Source: UBA11889 sp002313255 | GTDB taxonomy: Bacteria > Pseudomonadota > Gammaproteobacteria > Pseudomonadales > Azotimanducaceae | Reading direction: 5' to 3' | Assembly: GCA_913045265.1 (NCBI GenBank) | Contig: CAJWQX010000036.1 | Coordinates: 1-34,846, forward strand | DNA length: 34,846 nucleotides | Part shown: positions 1-9,360 of the stretch, in pieces | Layout of the letters: each line of letters starts with the position of its first letter | Numbering within the stretch: the stretch's first letter is position 1 | The notes under the pieces: generated by a model | Told to the model about the DNA's origin: nothing | The model's database searches: none | What the model saw: only the letters and a program-made list of their open reading frames with translations | Program-made: the position numbers and the translations under genes

Positions 1-1242
1 CGTGGAACCAAACAAAACGTTTTATATGACGACTTCTTATTGGCGGCAGAACAAGCTGGGTACTCTTTGAGCCAGGATCTCAACGGTTTCCAACAAGAGG
101 GTTTCGGCGACCTAGAAATGACCGTCGCAAACGGCCGAAGGTGCAGCGCGTCTCGCGCTTACCTCCCTGAGACCAACCGTGGGGGCAACCTGACGATACG
201 GCTACGTACCCTGGTTGAGAAGCTCGAATGCAATACGGAGCGCGTTAGTGCCGTGCATTATCACGACGGAAGTCAAAGACTTTTGGCGTACGCCAACAAG
301 GAAGTGATTCTCGCTGCCGGGGCCATTGGATCACCCCAACTCTTGATGCTCTCCGGGATCGGCTCTGAACATTCATTAAAATCTCATTCCATCTCACCCG
401 TGAAGATACTGCCCGCCGTCGGTCAAAATTTGATGGATCACTTAGAGATCTATTTGCAGCGGTCCTGCCCTCGACAATATTCGTTAAACACACGCCTGAA
501 TCCGTTGGGGCGCGCAGCCATCGGAGCGCAATGGCTTCTTAAAAAGACGGGCCTCGGGGCAACGAATCATTTCGAAGTCGGTGGATTTATCCGTAGTCGC
601 GAAGGTATTGACTCGCCTGACATTCAGTTTCATTTTTTACCCGCCGCCATCTCGTACGACGGCGCCGTTAAACGCCAGACACCTGGCTTTCAAGTCCACG
701 TTGGCCCGATGCAAAGCCCCAGTCGAGGGAACGTCACTTTGCGATCCAGAAATCCGCGCGATAAACCAACCATTCGTTTCAACTACATGAATCACTCGAG
801 CGACTGGGAGGTTTTTCGCCGCGCAGTGAGATTCGCACGAGAGATATTCAACCAACCAAGTTTGGAACGATATCCCGGGAAAGAATTATCTCCAGGAGCT
901 GAACACGATAGCGATGCAGCTATTGATGCCTTCCTCCGCGCGAATGTGGAAAGCGCCTACCATCCCTGTGGAACGTGCCGTATGGGTACCGGCGAAGAAT
1001 CAGTCGTCGATCAGGATTGTCGCGTGCACGGAATGGAAAATTTACGCGTCGTCGATGCTTCCGTGTTCCCTCAAATTACCAACGGCAACCTGAACGCACC
1101 CACTATCATGCTGGCTGAAAAAATCGCCGATCACATTAAGGGAATACCCTTGAGGCAAGAAACGCAGCCCTATTTCATGGACCCCCAAAGGCTCTCTCGA
1201 CAACGTCCCGAGGAACCGCTACGTCCTCTTGGATTGGCATAG
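1..1242 (+). CDS. GMC family oxidoreductase, C-terminal part (5' end outside window)
   Basis: FAD-dependent glucose-methanol-choline oxidoreductase that oxidises an alcohol to an aldehyde or acid. The reading frame is open from base 1, so the N-terminal FAD-binding Rossmann motif lies upstream of the window and this is a partial gene, not a gene starting at the TTG at 40. Visible family marks are the GMC signature GAIGSPQLLMLSGIG, the VGQNLMDH stretch, and the C-terminal active-site pair: His in YHPCGTCRMG (codon 961-963) and Asn in NGNLNAPT (codon 1093-1095). The domain resembles choline dehydrogenase (BetA) and alcohol dehydrogenase relatives, but the substrate cannot be read from sequence. 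It is convergent with the S9 peptidase gene, 37 bp apart, and I see no clear terminator between them. The family is certain; the substrate is unknown. Confidence 0.93.
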   Translation, partial: RGTKQNVLYDDFLLAAEQAGYSLSQDLNGFQQEGFGDLEMTVANGRRCSASRAYLPETNRGGNLTIRLRTLVEKLECNTERVSAVHYHDGSQRLLAYANKEVILAAGAIGSPQLLMLSGIGSEHSLKSHSISPVKILPAVGQNLMDHLEIYLQRSCPRQYSLNTRLNPLGRAAIGAQWLLKKTGLGATNHFEVGGFIRSREGIDSPDIQFHFLPAAISYDGAVKRQTPGFQVHVGPMQSPSRGNVTLRSRNPRDKPTIRFNYMNHSSDWEVFRRAVRFAREIFNQPSLERYPGKELSPGAEHDSDAAIDAFLRANVESAYHPCGTCRMGTGEESVVDQDCRVHGMENLRVVDASVFPQITNGNLNAPTIMLAEKIADHIKGIPLRQETQPYFMDPQRLSRQRPEEPLRPLGLA

Positions 1243-1279
1243 CGCATCAATTATTCGTCACAAGAACGGTGCGCATGGA

Positions 1280-3250
1280 CTACAAATACTTGTCGAGGAA
1301 TCGCTCCATTAATTCTAAATGTCTGACGCGATTCTCTGGCTTATAGAATCCGTGGCCTTCGTTAGCGATCACAACGTATTCGTGCGGATGCCCACGTCTC
1401 TTCAGTTCAGCCGCGAGCTTATTGGCATGCACAACGGGTGCGCGGTCGTCTTCTTCTCCCTGAATCAATAACACTGGCGCCTTGAGTTCAGCAACACGTT
1501 GAATTGGAGAAAACTCCGCAAACTCGTTTTTATCTTTTCCCAACGCTTTCTCAAGGTAACGACGCCCACTGAAACGACCTCGGATATCGCCGGCCGAATA
1601 CATTAAATTAAAGTCGTAAACGCCCACGACACCGATGGCGGCCTTGTACAAATCGGGCTCGATGATGGACGCTTGCAACGCCGAATAGCCACCAAAACTG
1701 GCTCCCATGATGGCAACACGCTCGGGGTCGATGGGAAAGTTCTTAATGACATATCGAGTCGCGTCAATGACGTCATGTTGAATTTTTCTACCCCATTCAC
1801 GAAACCCGGCTGCCTCAAAGTCCGCGCCGAATCCACCTGATCCTCGAAAATTAACTTGCAGAACCGCGTACCCTCGGCTCGCCAAAAATTGCGATTGTTT
1901 ATCGTATCCCCACGCGTCAAAAGGACCGTGCGGCCCGCCGTGTGGATTGACCACAAGAGGCAATGCCTCACCCGTTTGTCCAGGGGGAATGGTGAGTAAA
2001 CCGGTAATGTGGAGGCCGTCACGCGCTTTGAATTCGATCGGCGCTACGCTGCCCGAGAGATCCTGATTGATCCAAGGCCTCATGCCACTGAACGGAATTA
2101 AACCACCGGCTTTCTTATCAAAGAGATAGTAAAAACCTGGATTACGGTCGCTTGATACATGAATCACTTGCAACGATCCGTTACTGGTCGCATTCACAAT
2201 TTCAACTCTGGAATCGGGAAAGGTTGCGCGGAGTGATTGTGTTACCTCAGCACGTTCATGATTTGGATCGAGATAGTGCAATTCCGGTTTGCCGATACCG
2301 GATACAAATGCATACGCGTTGCCATCTTTATCAATCTTGATATCAAGCACGTCGGCAACTGGATCACGATAAATCATCTCAACACGCTTTAGGTCCAATG
2401 AAGCTTTAACCACCGCCTTGGTCCCGCCGTTGCGATTGTCGAGGGCCAGGATCGCCTTCCCGTCATCCGTGAACGCGACCGGTTCCAACATCCCGCCCGG
2501 GTACGGCATCTTCAGTAGCTCGACCCATTCGAGGGAATCCGGAGCCTTGTACGCCAAGAACTGCTCATAATATTCGGTCATGCCCCAGGCATAGCGCACT
2601 TGATCTTCATCGTCGAGCAAGACCTCTCCCGCCCCCGATGGCAGTTGGGCGATACGACGCATTGACGAATTAAATGTATGCAGCTTGTAGACTCCCGACC
2701 GAGCACCGCTGAACGAGATGGTTCGAATCAACACGTAATTTGGTTCGTCGGGGAGTGGATCAAGCATCATGGCCCAACCGCCAAAGCCAACCCCATTGTT
2801 TGGCGAACGGGACTTTCTCTTACCTGGCGGTAGGCGGAACGTAAAGATTCGCCGTTCCTTTCTTCCGTTGACGTTGACGGCAAATAGCTCACCACCGACG
2901 AAAGGTTGTTCCCGCATCGACGGGATAAACCGTTGAATCCCTACGACCAAACGCTCGTTGCTCGACCAGTAATATTCACCGACCTCTTCATTAGAGCCGG
3001 TAAAAAAGATCTGATTGACCGCGTCCTTTTTTTCGCGATCGTAAACGATCACTCGATTTCGTCCCTCGACCTTGGTCATGAACGCGAGATACTCGCCGCC
3101 GGGTGAAATACGAACCGAAAAGATCTCGTCGAACTTACTGAAGTGTTCGGTGGGTGGAAGCGAAACAGCTGCAGCAATTCCGCTACAAAATAAAAGACCG
3201 CAGACTATCAACGGCCATCGATGTTGTTTGGTACGTGTTCTTTTACTCAT
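1280..3250 (-). CDS. secreted S9 family (prolyl oligopeptidase-type) serine peptidase
   Basis: Predicted exported peptidase of 656 residues that would cleave short peptides. Residues 1-28 form a signal peptide (basic n-region SKRTRTKQHR, then a hydrophobic core ending AAAVS). Residues about 35-380 look like the beta-propeller and residues about 395-656 are the alpha/beta hydrolase domain. The catalytic triad is visible: Ser518 in GASFGGY, an Asp near 601 in GEEDDRAP and His633 in NEGHGF. VNPHGGPHGP is the usual oxyanion-side loop. The gene lies 134 bp downstream of the TonB-dependent receptor gene in the same direction, but a terminator and its own candidate promoter separate them. A joint role in oligopeptide scavenging is inference. 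Alternative functions in the S9 family include acylaminoacyl peptidase and dipeptidyl peptidase. Confidence 0.93.
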   Translation of the reverse strand: MSKRTRTKQHRWPLIVCGLLFCSGIAAAVSLPPTEHFSKFDEIFSVRISPGGEYLAFMTKVEGRNRVIVYDREKKDAVNQIFFTGSNEEVGEYYWSSNERLVVGIQRFIPSMREQPFVGGELFAVNVNGRKERRIFTFRLPPGKRKSRSPNNGVGFGGWAMMLDPLPDEPNYVLIRTISFSGARSGVYKLHTFNSSMRRIAQLPSGAGEVLLDDEDQVRYAWGMTEYYEQFLAYKAPDSLEWVELLKMPYPGGMLEPVAFTDDGKAILALDNRNGGTKAVVKASLDLKRVEMIYRDPVADVLDIKIDKDGNAYAFVSGIGKPELHYLDPNHERAEVTQSLRATFPDSRVEIVNATSNGSLQVIHVSSDRNPGFYYLFDKKAGGLIPFSGMRPWINQDLSGSVAPIEFKARDGLHITGLLTIPPGQTGEALPLVVNPHGGPHGPFDAWGYDKQSQFLASRGYAVLQVNFRGSGGFGADFEAAGFREWGRKIQHDVIDATRYVIKNFPIDPERVAIMGASFGGYSALQASIIEPDLYKAAIGVVGVYDFNLMYSAGDIRGRFSGRRYLEKALGKDKNEFAEFSPIQRVAELKAPVLLIQGEEDDRAPVVHANKLAAELKRRGHPHEYVVIANEGHGFYKPENRVRHLELMERFLDKYL

Positions 3251-3280
3251 AGCGCGAATATGCCCTCACCCTTTAATGGG

Positions 3281-3309
3281 ATAGTACTTTGACCTGCGGT
3301 TTGCGTTAA
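3281..3309 (-). promoter_or_regulatory. candidate sigma70 promoter of the S9 peptidase gene
   Basis: On the minus strand, TTAACG (3304-3309) and TACTAT (3281-3286) are separated by 17 bp, each matching 4 of 6 consensus bases. It lies about 30 bp before the ATG at 3250 and just past the receptor-gene terminator. The match is moderate and untested. Confidence 0.4.
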
Positions 3310-3334
3310 GCCGTATGTTGGTCGTATCGAACGC

Positions 3335-3362
3335 AAAAAAAAGGCGGGCTTGCGCCCGCCTT
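3335..3362 (-). terminator. rho-independent terminator of the TonB-dependent receptor gene
   Basis: A 9-bp perfect stem (AAGGCGGGC at 3341-3349 pairing with 3354-3362) with a TTGC loop is followed, in the minus-strand direction, by a run of eight T (3335-3342 read as complement). It sits 23 bp after the receptor stop codon at 3385, so it ends that transcript before the S9 peptidase gene. Confidence 0.9.
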
Positions 3363-3384
3363 AATACAACTTTTCTACCTGGAA

Positions 3385-6153
3385 TCAGAAGCTATGGTTT
3401 ATTCCCAAGGTGATGTATCGACCCATAAAGTCGTAGCTGACATCAGCTGAAGAATAAAAGCCGTTAAAGATTCGCGGTGGCTCCTCATCCAGGAGATTGG
3501 ATACCACGAGGCGAACTCGCGTACCCTGTCCCACGTCATAACCACCCGACAGCGTCAAGTAGCGGACCTGTTCGATGTTGCGACTTGCGACGTCGGGACC
3601 ACCGTTACAGTAGTCGTCTTCACACTCGCGGAAATCGCTGTAGGAGTTCACGCGAATGCTGGCATCGTAGTCGCCTTTTGACCAATCGACGTCCAGTATC
3701 CAGCGATCACTGAGTACCGTACCGCAATCGTAGATATCGAGACATTCCTGCGTATTAACGGTTACACCATCCGAACCGGGAGACATGATAATAAATTCGT
3801 CGATCTGGGTGTAATCCCAACTGATCGCGAAACTACCTGCCTTTTCATGATCCCAGCGGTAATCGATCTGAAAATCGATTCCGGAGGTTTCGACTTCACC
3901 AATATTGGCCGTCGCAGCGTATACATTGCTGATTCGACCGACCGAGTTGCGCTCAATCTTGTCGCAATATTGACGGTTATTCGGATCGGCTTGATAGCAC
4001 CCACCGAGAATCGTTCCCACACCAATGCTTCCAATGGTGTTCGAGATTTCGTATTCCCAGCTATCGATGGTGATATCCAAGTTTTCGATGAAGTCAGGTC
4101 GAATGACAAAACCAAAGAGGAAAGCGTCCGACGTCTCTGCACCAAGATTTGGATTACCGCCAAGCCTTGCACGTAGCTGCGTATCCGGATCCGTCGTTCC
4201 ACCAACGAAGCCGTCCGCGTCACAGTTCGCCGTCACGTTGGCGTTTGTGCCGTATTGACCGACCACTGTGGAACAGGGATCGACCGCTGCCGGAAAGCTA
4301 TCAAATTGACCCGAGAACAGGGAGGCAATAGATGGCGCATTAAACGCTTCTGAAACCGTCGTCCGGAACGCGATCCAATCGCGGAAATCCCAACGAAATC
4401 CGTACTTACTGTTTGACGACCGACCAAAGTTACTGTAGTCGGAAGCACGCACCGAGTACTCAAGGTCCAGCACGCCTAATTGATCGGTATCGAAAATCGG
4501 CGCGAGGAATTCGATGTAAGCCTCGTCAACCTCGTATGAACCGCGCGTACTCTCACCTTTGTTTCCGGTGGTATCACCCATTTCTGTGAGGGGATCCTCA
4601 ACATAAGTCCCACGCTCGTTGCGATGTTCCCAACCCATCGCCAAACCGAGGTTACCCGCGGGTAGTTCATAGATGTTGTTATTGCTCACGTTGACTTGAA
4701 CGGTCTTCTGTTCTTGAGTCGTCTTGGCGGTACCGACATACGAGATATAGTCGATTTGGTCCTGGCTTATCGTTCCAGGTCCGCCGAATAGATTCAGCGG
4801 TACGCAAGGATCAGTACACGTTCCGCTCAGCGCTTCCAGAACCCGACTCCGGATAAACCGACCCTCGTTGGTATCCGTACCGTCGGTCCGGCCATAGTTA
4901 ATTGACGCTTCGAGTGACCACCCCTCGATTTCATACTCAAGGCTACCCACCAACCGATAAGTATCGATATCTTGGAGGAAGTTTCGATTGCCGGCTTCAA
5001 CCATCCGCCGTCGAACGTCGATAAAGTCTCGACCGAACGGGTTGTGTGCTTGAGCCGCCTCAATCGTGAGACCTTCGGAAATGATGAAGAGAGGCGTCGG
5101 CGCAAGGAGCTGATCGGACTTACGATTGATGTAAGACAATTCCATGACAGCCGTTAGAGCGTCACGAATTTCGTAATGCCCGGTTGCAAAGACGTTGGTC
5201 CGCTCTTGGGGTGTATAGATGTAGTTTTCGGGCTGGTAGTTGTAGTACGAACCCTCGCCCACATCGGAATTCCCCGAAAACTGAAAGGGACTCCAAATTG
5301 TGCTCGGGTTGTTACCACCAGGACCCCAGAAGTAGGGATATGTTGGGTCAGCGATGGCAGTCCACGCTTCATTCCCCTCGGCGCCTAGTCGATCAATGAT
5401 GGTGCCTTCAGGCGTTGCGGACGAACCCAGGCCTTCAAAGGTACCGTCGTTAAGGTCCCAGTCGTACCAGCGATCCTGGTTTGCCCAACCACGATTACCT
5501 GCCATGACGTCGTTCATTTCGTAATGGCCGATCGCGACCGTTACGTTACCGCGGTCGCTGGACGAACCCATCGTGAGATTAATATCGGTAATTTGGCCAT
5601 CGCTCTCAGCTGAAACACCGCTGTATCCACCAATCGTGACACCTTCGAAATCACGCCGCGTGATCACATTGACCACCCCGGCGATAGCGTCGGATCCGTA
5701 GATCGTGGAGGCGCCATCGTTTAAGATCTCGATGCGCTCGATCGTGTTCGGTGCAATGGCGTTCAAGTCAACGCTGCCACCTGTGGAGTAGGGCACATGC
5801 CGTCGACCATTTATCAGCACCAGCGTCCGGCTCGAGCCGAGGCCCCGCAGACTGATCTGGGTTGATCCATTACCACCGTTGTTGTTTTGGGCGTTAAGAC
5901 CACCAACGTTCTCCGGCAAATCCTGCAAGAAATCGCCAATGGACGTCTGCCCCAACTTCTCGATTTCATACCTGTCGATAATCTTGATTGGCGCTGTGGT
6001 TTCTGTGTTACTTCTCGCAATTCGGGATCCGGTGACGATTACTTCTTCAATATCGGCATCGGTATCGGACTCTTCCGAAATAACCGGATTCGTCCAAACA
6101 ACGGCCAGCACTCCCGCAAACACGGCCGCTCTCAAAGACCTAAATGAATTCAT
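3385..6153 (-). CDS. TonB-dependent outer-membrane receptor
   Basis: Outer-membrane active transporter of 922 residues. Residues 1-26 are a signal peptide; a TonB-box-like EEVIVTGSRI follows at about 36-45; the plug domain spans about 50-170 (LRGLGSSRTLVLINGRR, then GASTIYGSDAIAGVVNVITRR). The rest is a 22-strand beta-barrel ending in the terminal Phe typical of BAM substrates (ITLGINHSF). The plug type is common in receptors of marine and soil Proteobacteria that import peptides, glycans or chelates, so the ligand is unknown. ATG 6153 is preceded by AGGTGAG at good spacing. A 9-bp-stem terminator follows. The downstream S9 peptidase hints at peptide uptake (inference). Divergent from the flavoprotein gene at 6535 across a 381-bp spacer. 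Confidence 0.95.
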   Translation of the reverse strand: MNSFRSLRAAVFAGVLAVVWTNPVISEESDTDADIEEVIVTGSRIARSNTETTAPIKIIDRYEIEKLGQTSIGDFLQDLPENVGGLNAQNNNGGNGSTQISLRGLGSSRTLVLINGRRHVPYSTGGSVDLNAIAPNTIERIEILNDGASTIYGSDAIAGVVNVITRRDFEGVTIGGYSGVSAESDGQITDINLTMGSSSDRGNVTVAIGHYEMNDVMAGNRGWANQDRWYDWDLNDGTFEGLGSSATPEGTIIDRLGAEGNEAWTAIADPTYPYFWGPGGNNPSTIWSPFQFSGNSDVGEGSYYNYQPENYIYTPQERTNVFATGHYEIRDALTAVMELSYINRKSDQLLAPTPLFIISEGLTIEAAQAHNPFGRDFIDVRRRMVEAGNRNFLQDIDTYRLVGSLEYEIEGWSLEASINYGRTDGTDTNEGRFIRSRVLEALSGTCTDPCVPLNLFGGPGTISQDQIDYISYVGTAKTTQEQKTVQVNVSNNNIYELPAGNLGLAMGWEHRNERGTYVEDPLTEMGDTTGNKGESTRGSYEVDEAYIEFLAPIFDTDQLGVLDLEYSVRASDYSNFGRSSNSKYGFRWDFRDWIAFRTTVSEAFNAPSIASLFSGQFDSFPAAVDPCSTVVGQYGTNANVTANCDADGFVGGTTDPDTQLRARLGGNPNLGAETSDAFLFGFVIRPDFIENLDITIDSWEYEISNTIGSIGVGTILGGCYQADPNNRQYCDKIERNSVGRISNVYAATANIGEVETSGIDFQIDYRWDHEKAGSFAISWDYTQIDEFIIMSPGSDGVTVNTQECLDIYDCGTVLSDRWILDVDWSKGDYDASIRVNSYSDFRECEDDYCNGGPDVASRNIEQVRYLTLSGGYDVGQGTRVRLVVSNLLDEEPPRIFNGFYSSADVSYDFMGRYITLGINHSF

Positions 6154-6534
6154 AGCCTCGTCTCACCTGTACCTAGGGGTTTTTCGGCGCGAACTATTGC
6201 AAATTTGTTACATCTCAGCAACAAAAAACGTGCTTTAATCCCAATGTTCATCGCATATAAAATACGATATATATTTCCAAAAGGCATAAATATTCAGTTT
6301 CGCGTGTCCGAAAAGTCAGATGGGTGTTTCATTCATACAATACGAGTCAGTAAATACGGGCCTTCTGGGCTGTTTTTCTAAGTACGCCGCAATTAGCGCG
6401 CGATAAACCGCTTTCTTTCATGCGTATTCCGATTCTGGTCACCTCACCGAAGGAATCGAAGAAATAGCCAGGAAGGCAAGACACTCTCCACCGGCAATTT
6501 TCCGGCGTAATTAGTAGAATCGAGCCATAACGCT
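6154..6534. other. 381-bp divergent intergenic region
   Basis: This is the only gene-free stretch above 300 bp. It is AT-rich around 6230-6300, with several short TA tracts, and must hold the promoters of both the receptor gene (leftward) and the flavoprotein gene (rightward). A weak leftward promoter candidate is TTGCTG (6216-6221) and AATAGT (6193-6198) with a 17-bp gap. A small dyad TTTGTT-N10-AACAAA (6204-6225) overlaps its -35. A TAGAAT hexamer at 6515-6520 lies just before the flavoprotein ATG but lacks a good -35. I see no ORF with coding character here. Confidence 0.5.
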
Positions 6535-7668
6535 ATGCAACATATCAACGGTACCGACACACCGCTCGCAAGAGCACAAGCAATTGCGCCACGCATTGAG
6601 GATCTTGCGAAGCAGATCGATGAAACCAGAGAACTACCACGCGACATCGTCGACGCGATGGTGTCCGCAGGTCTCTTTCGCCTACTCGTACCAACGTCCC
6701 TCGGCGGTGAAGAAATAGACATTCTTGACTACTTGGATGTTGTAGAAACAATCGCGTACGCAGACGGCAGTGCTGGTTGGTGCTTAAACCAGGGTGCTGT
6801 TTTTGCCACGAATAGCGGGAGGGCACCCAGACACTTAGCCGAAGAAGTGTGGGGAGACCCAAAGACCGTCGTCGCTAACGGGCCTCCTCAAGGGCCCAAA
6901 TCGTTGTTCGTGGATCAAGGTTTCAGGCTCACCGGCAAATGGGCGTTCTCAAGTGGATGTCGACACGCGAATTGGATAGCCGCTGTCTCCGGCGGATCAG
7001 GGGAACCACCTCGTTTACATCTCGTGACGCGCGAAGAGGTCGATTTCATTGATGTTTGGGATGTTCAAGGATTGCGCGGAACGGGTAGCTTTAGTTTCAC
7101 CGCCAACGATTTATTTGTCCCAGAATCACGAACTATGTTACTTGACGTCGAACCGCTAGAGGCCGGGCCTCTCTACATTATTCCGCAACATCTTTTGTTC
7201 GCCTGCGGTTTCGGTTGTGTCGCGCTCGGTGTTGCGCGCGCGGGTCTTGACGCCACCATCGAACTTGCCAGCGATAAACGTCCACGATTCGATGGCAGGA
7301 CGCTCGCCCACGACGCCGTCGTTCAGAGTCAGATCGGCAAAGCAGAAGCTACCTGGCGTGCCGCCAAGGCACTTTTGTATGAATGCATGGGGACCGTATG
7401 GGAGTCGGTCAAGTCAACGGGATCGATATCGGTTGAAGAGCGTATTCATCTGCGCATGGCCGGCACGCACGCGATCCGACAATCCGCCGACGTCGTCGAC
7501 ATCGCTTACAACTTGAGCGGCTCGAGCGCTATATTTGGCTCCACGAAAATCCAACGACGATTCCAAGATGCTCACGTCATCACCCAACAAGTGCAAGGGC
7601 GCGAATCCCACTACCAGACCGTGGGAGAATATTTTCTCGGCCTCGATCCAACCGGACCCGTGTTCTAG
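6535..7668 (+). CDS. acyl-CoA dehydrogenase-fold flavoprotein (HsaA/DszC-like monooxygenase group)
   Basis: Flavoprotein of 377 residues with the acyl-CoA dehydrogenase fold. The N-terminal helical domain has LPRDIVDAMVSAGLFRLLVPTS-type sequence and LGGEE at about 56-60. The middle beta domain carries GFRLTGKWAFSSG and VQGLRGTGSFSF, and the C-terminal helices end in a HVITQQVQGRESHYQ region. The GLRGTGS and FVPE pattern, with no clear ACAD catalytic Glu motif, fits the two-component flavin monooxygenase branch (HsaA, DszC, HpaB-like; Acyl-CoA_dh_2). Members hydroxylate aromatic or small organic substrates using reduced flavin from a separate reductase. No reductase gene lies in the window, so the partner must be elsewhere. 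A true acyl-CoA dehydrogenase is less likely but not excluded. It is a single-gene unit, convergent with the phosphatase gene. Confidence 0.88.
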   Translation: MQHINGTDTPLARAQAIAPRIEDLAKQIDETRELPRDIVDAMVSAGLFRLLVPTSLGGEEIDILDYLDVVETIAYADGSAGWCLNQGAVFATNSGRAPRHLAEEVWGDPKTVVANGPPQGPKSLFVDQGFRLTGKWAFSSGCRHANWIAAVSGGSGEPPRLHLVTREEVDFIDVWDVQGLRGTGSFSFTANDLFVPESRTMLLDVEPLEAGPLYIIPQHLLFACGFGCVALGVARAGLDATIELASDKRPRFDGRTLAHDAVVQSQIGKAEATWRAAKALLYECMGTVWESVKSTGSISVEERIHLRMAGTHAIRQSADVVDIAYNLSGSSAIFGSTKIQRRFQDAHVITQQVQGRESHYQTVGEYFLGLDPTGPVF

Positions 7669-7674
7669 CTGCCG

Positions 7675-7699
7675 ATACTGGGTGCGCAGTATTTTGTTT
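7675..7699 (+). terminator. possible terminator after the flavoprotein gene
   Basis: Six base pairs, ATACTG (7675-7680) with CAGTAT (7687-7692), enclose a GGTGCG loop and are followed by TTTGTTTG. It starts 6 bp after the stop codon. The stem is short and AU-rich and the T tract is interrupted, so it would be a weak terminator. Confidence 0.4.
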
Positions 7700-7746
7700 G
7701 TGTCCATGAATGCGGAAGTCCGGGACCGAACGACTCGGTTTATCAG

Positions 7747-8334
7747 CTACCCCCGCAGGTGTTGTGTTTCGTTGAGGCTAACCAAGCTCCGCTCACCTGT
7801 TGATGCGCACAAAAAGCGACTAGCACTCGCGTAACGAACATCGGCAAAAAGCCGCGGCGGCATGCCGAGCACGTGCGATGCCCACATATTCACCACGCCT
7901 CCATGACAAAACACCGCAACCCGCTCGCCCGAATGACGTTCAATGATGGATTCGACGCCTCGAACAACCGTGGCTTGGAACGCAAGCATATCGACGTCGT
8001 CGCCATAGCTACCGTCCACAAACGCTTTCCATGCTTCGTAGTCTTGAGCCTTCAAATCTTCCATTGGAATGTAAGTTGAACTGTCTCGATCGAACTCTGA
8101 TACATCGTCTTCGATCATGATCTCCAATCCCGAACGCTGCGCAAAGGGCTCTGCCGTCTCACGCGCCCTTTGCAGTGGGCTCGAGTAAATGGCCTCAATC
8201 TTGATACCAACGAGCCAATCGGCCGCCTCAGCCGCCTGCATCAAACCGATACGCGACAATGAAGGATCTGCAGCGACGCCGTCTTTCGTTTCTACCCGCA
8301 TCGGAAGGCCGTGCCGTATTAGGACGATCTCCAC
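7747..8334 (-). CDS. histidine phosphatase family protein (phosphoglycerate mutase-like)
   Basis: Phosphohydrolase of 195 residues from the histidine phosphatase superfamily. The phospho-accepting His is in IRHG (residues 6-9). SSPLQRARETA supplies the Arg that binds phosphate, and VFCHGG near residue 143 supplies the second catalytic His. The substrate is unknown; members act on sugar phosphates, alpha-ribazole phosphate, phosphoproteins or nucleotides. The start is GTG at 8334, preceded by AGGAA at about 9 nt, and the stop codon of the upstream hydrolase ends one base before it, so the two are translationally coupled. It is the last gene of a three-gene leftward operon with the hydrolase and the MA-type metallopeptidase. 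Confidence 0.9.
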   Translation of the reverse strand: MEIVLIRHGLPMRVETKDGVAADPSLSRIGLMQAAEAADWLVGIKIEAIYSSPLQRARETAEPFAQRSGLEIMIEDDVSEFDRDSSTYIPMEDLKAQDYEAWKAFVDGSYGDDVDMLAFQATVVRGVESIIERHSGERVAVFCHGGVVNMWASHVLGMPPRLFADVRYASASRFLCASTGERSLVSLNETQHLRG

Positions 8335-8335
8335 T

Positions 8336-9346
8336 TCACAAAGTTCCTACGTCCGCAGTCAGCCATGCCTCAAGCACCTCGTTGACCGCGCCAGGACATT
8401 CCTGCGCCATCCAATGCCCGCTATCGACGATGGCTTCCGTTAAGTTGGAACATTTCGCCCTCATCGGTCGACCTAAAGGCGAATTAACCGATTCACAAAC
8501 CGCATCGTATCGAGCCGCTATGAAAAGAGCCGGCATGGCAAGCCGTCCCCGATCAAGCGCGGTGTTCGCGTATGCCGTATTCACTTCGTGATTCATGTAA
8601 TAAGAATTTGCGCCAAAGAACCCCGATTCGCGAAGCGCTCCCGAGTAAACGGACAAATCTTTGGCACTTATTACCCGAGAATCCAATGGCAAATCTGGCG
8701 CTTGGCCCGCACCCCCAAACCAGCCGCCCGAAGACCGGATCGAAGCAGTTGAGGCCGGCTTGCCAACCGTATCGGGATTACCACCACGGAATAATGCCGT
8801 GAGCGTTTTTTCTACGTCCGCCTCCATGGTTGATTGAGCTTGTTCGAAACATTCTTGGTAATACAGCTGATAATCCCATTGTCCAACGGGATACTCTTCA
8901 ATCGGGTACACGTTTCGATCGATGAGCTCAATGACCCGGCCAACGCCATACTCGAGCGTAGCGTAAGGGACACAAAGGCTCGCCACGGCTCGGCAGCGAT
9001 CTGGGTGATGACTCGCAATATTCCAAACGGTCGGACTGCCCCAATCATGACCAACCCATATCGCCGTTTCTGAACCGAAGGCATTGATAAGGGCAAGCAA
9101 GTCTTCAACCACTTTTGCTTGGGAATAGTCGGCGTGACTACCGTACTTTGAAGATCGGCCATAACCACGCAGATCCGGCGCAACCGCATGGAATCCTAGC
9201 CGAGCCATTGCGGGCAACTGGTGCCTCCAGCTGTACGACAGCTCCGGCCAACCGTGAACGAACATGATCAAAGGACCGTCTTTCGGCCCGTCTTCTATGT
9301 AGAACGTCGTGTGGCCGTCGGTTTCGACCATCCCATCAACCGGCAT
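8336..9346 (-). CDS. alpha/beta hydrolase, epoxide hydrolase-like
   Basis: Alpha/beta hydrolase of 336 residues. HGWPELSYSWRHQLP (31-45) carries the HGxP oxyanion motif and the RG-YG-S segment follows at about 60-65. The nucleophile is Asp101 in GHDWGSP, an acidic residue sits near 278 in ARYDA, and His311 in SGHW completes the triad. An Asp nucleophile with HGWP points to epoxide hydrolase or haloalkane dehalogenase-type chemistry, with epoxide hydrolase the better fit. I chose ATG 9346 because AAGGA lies 8 nt before it. A TTG at 9364 would give a 4-bp overlap with the upstream gene but has no ribosome site. It is the second gene of the leftward operon. Confidence 0.88.
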   Translation of the reverse strand: MPVDGMVETDGHTTFYIEDGPKDGPLIMFVHGWPELSYSWRHQLPAMARLGFHAVAPDLRGYGRSSKYGSHADYSQAKVVEDLLALINAFGSETAIWVGHDWGSPTVWNIASHHPDRCRAVASLCVPYATLEYGVGRVIELIDRNVYPIEEYPVGQWDYQLYYQECFEQAQSTMEADVEKTLTALFRGGNPDTVGKPASTASIRSSGGWFGGAGQAPDLPLDSRVISAKDLSVYSGALRESGFFGANSYYMNHEVNTAYANTALDRGRLAMPALFIAARYDAVCESVNSPLGRPMRAKCSNLTEAIVDSGHWMAQECPGAVNEVLEAWLTADVGTL

Positions 9347-9360
9347 ATCCAGATTCCTTG

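Noticed and set aside
1243..1279. GCGCA/TGCGC short repeat between the GMC and S9 genes, considered as a bidirectional terminator
   Set aside because: Arms are 5 bp with a loop over 20 nt and no T tract.
4827..5105. Leftward frame inside the receptor gene in another frame
   Set aside because: Shadow of a well-supported gene, rich in Arg/Ser as expected for out-of-frame reading.
5879..6238. Rightward frame of 119 codons over the start of the TonB receptor gene
   Set aside because: It is antisense to the signal peptide and plug of a clear receptor gene, with no ribosome site or family features.
6345..6385. GGCCTTCTGGGCT followed by TTTTTCT near 6360, considered as a rightward terminator
   Set aside because: The stem is only about 4 bp with a wobble pair, and no rightward gene ends before it.
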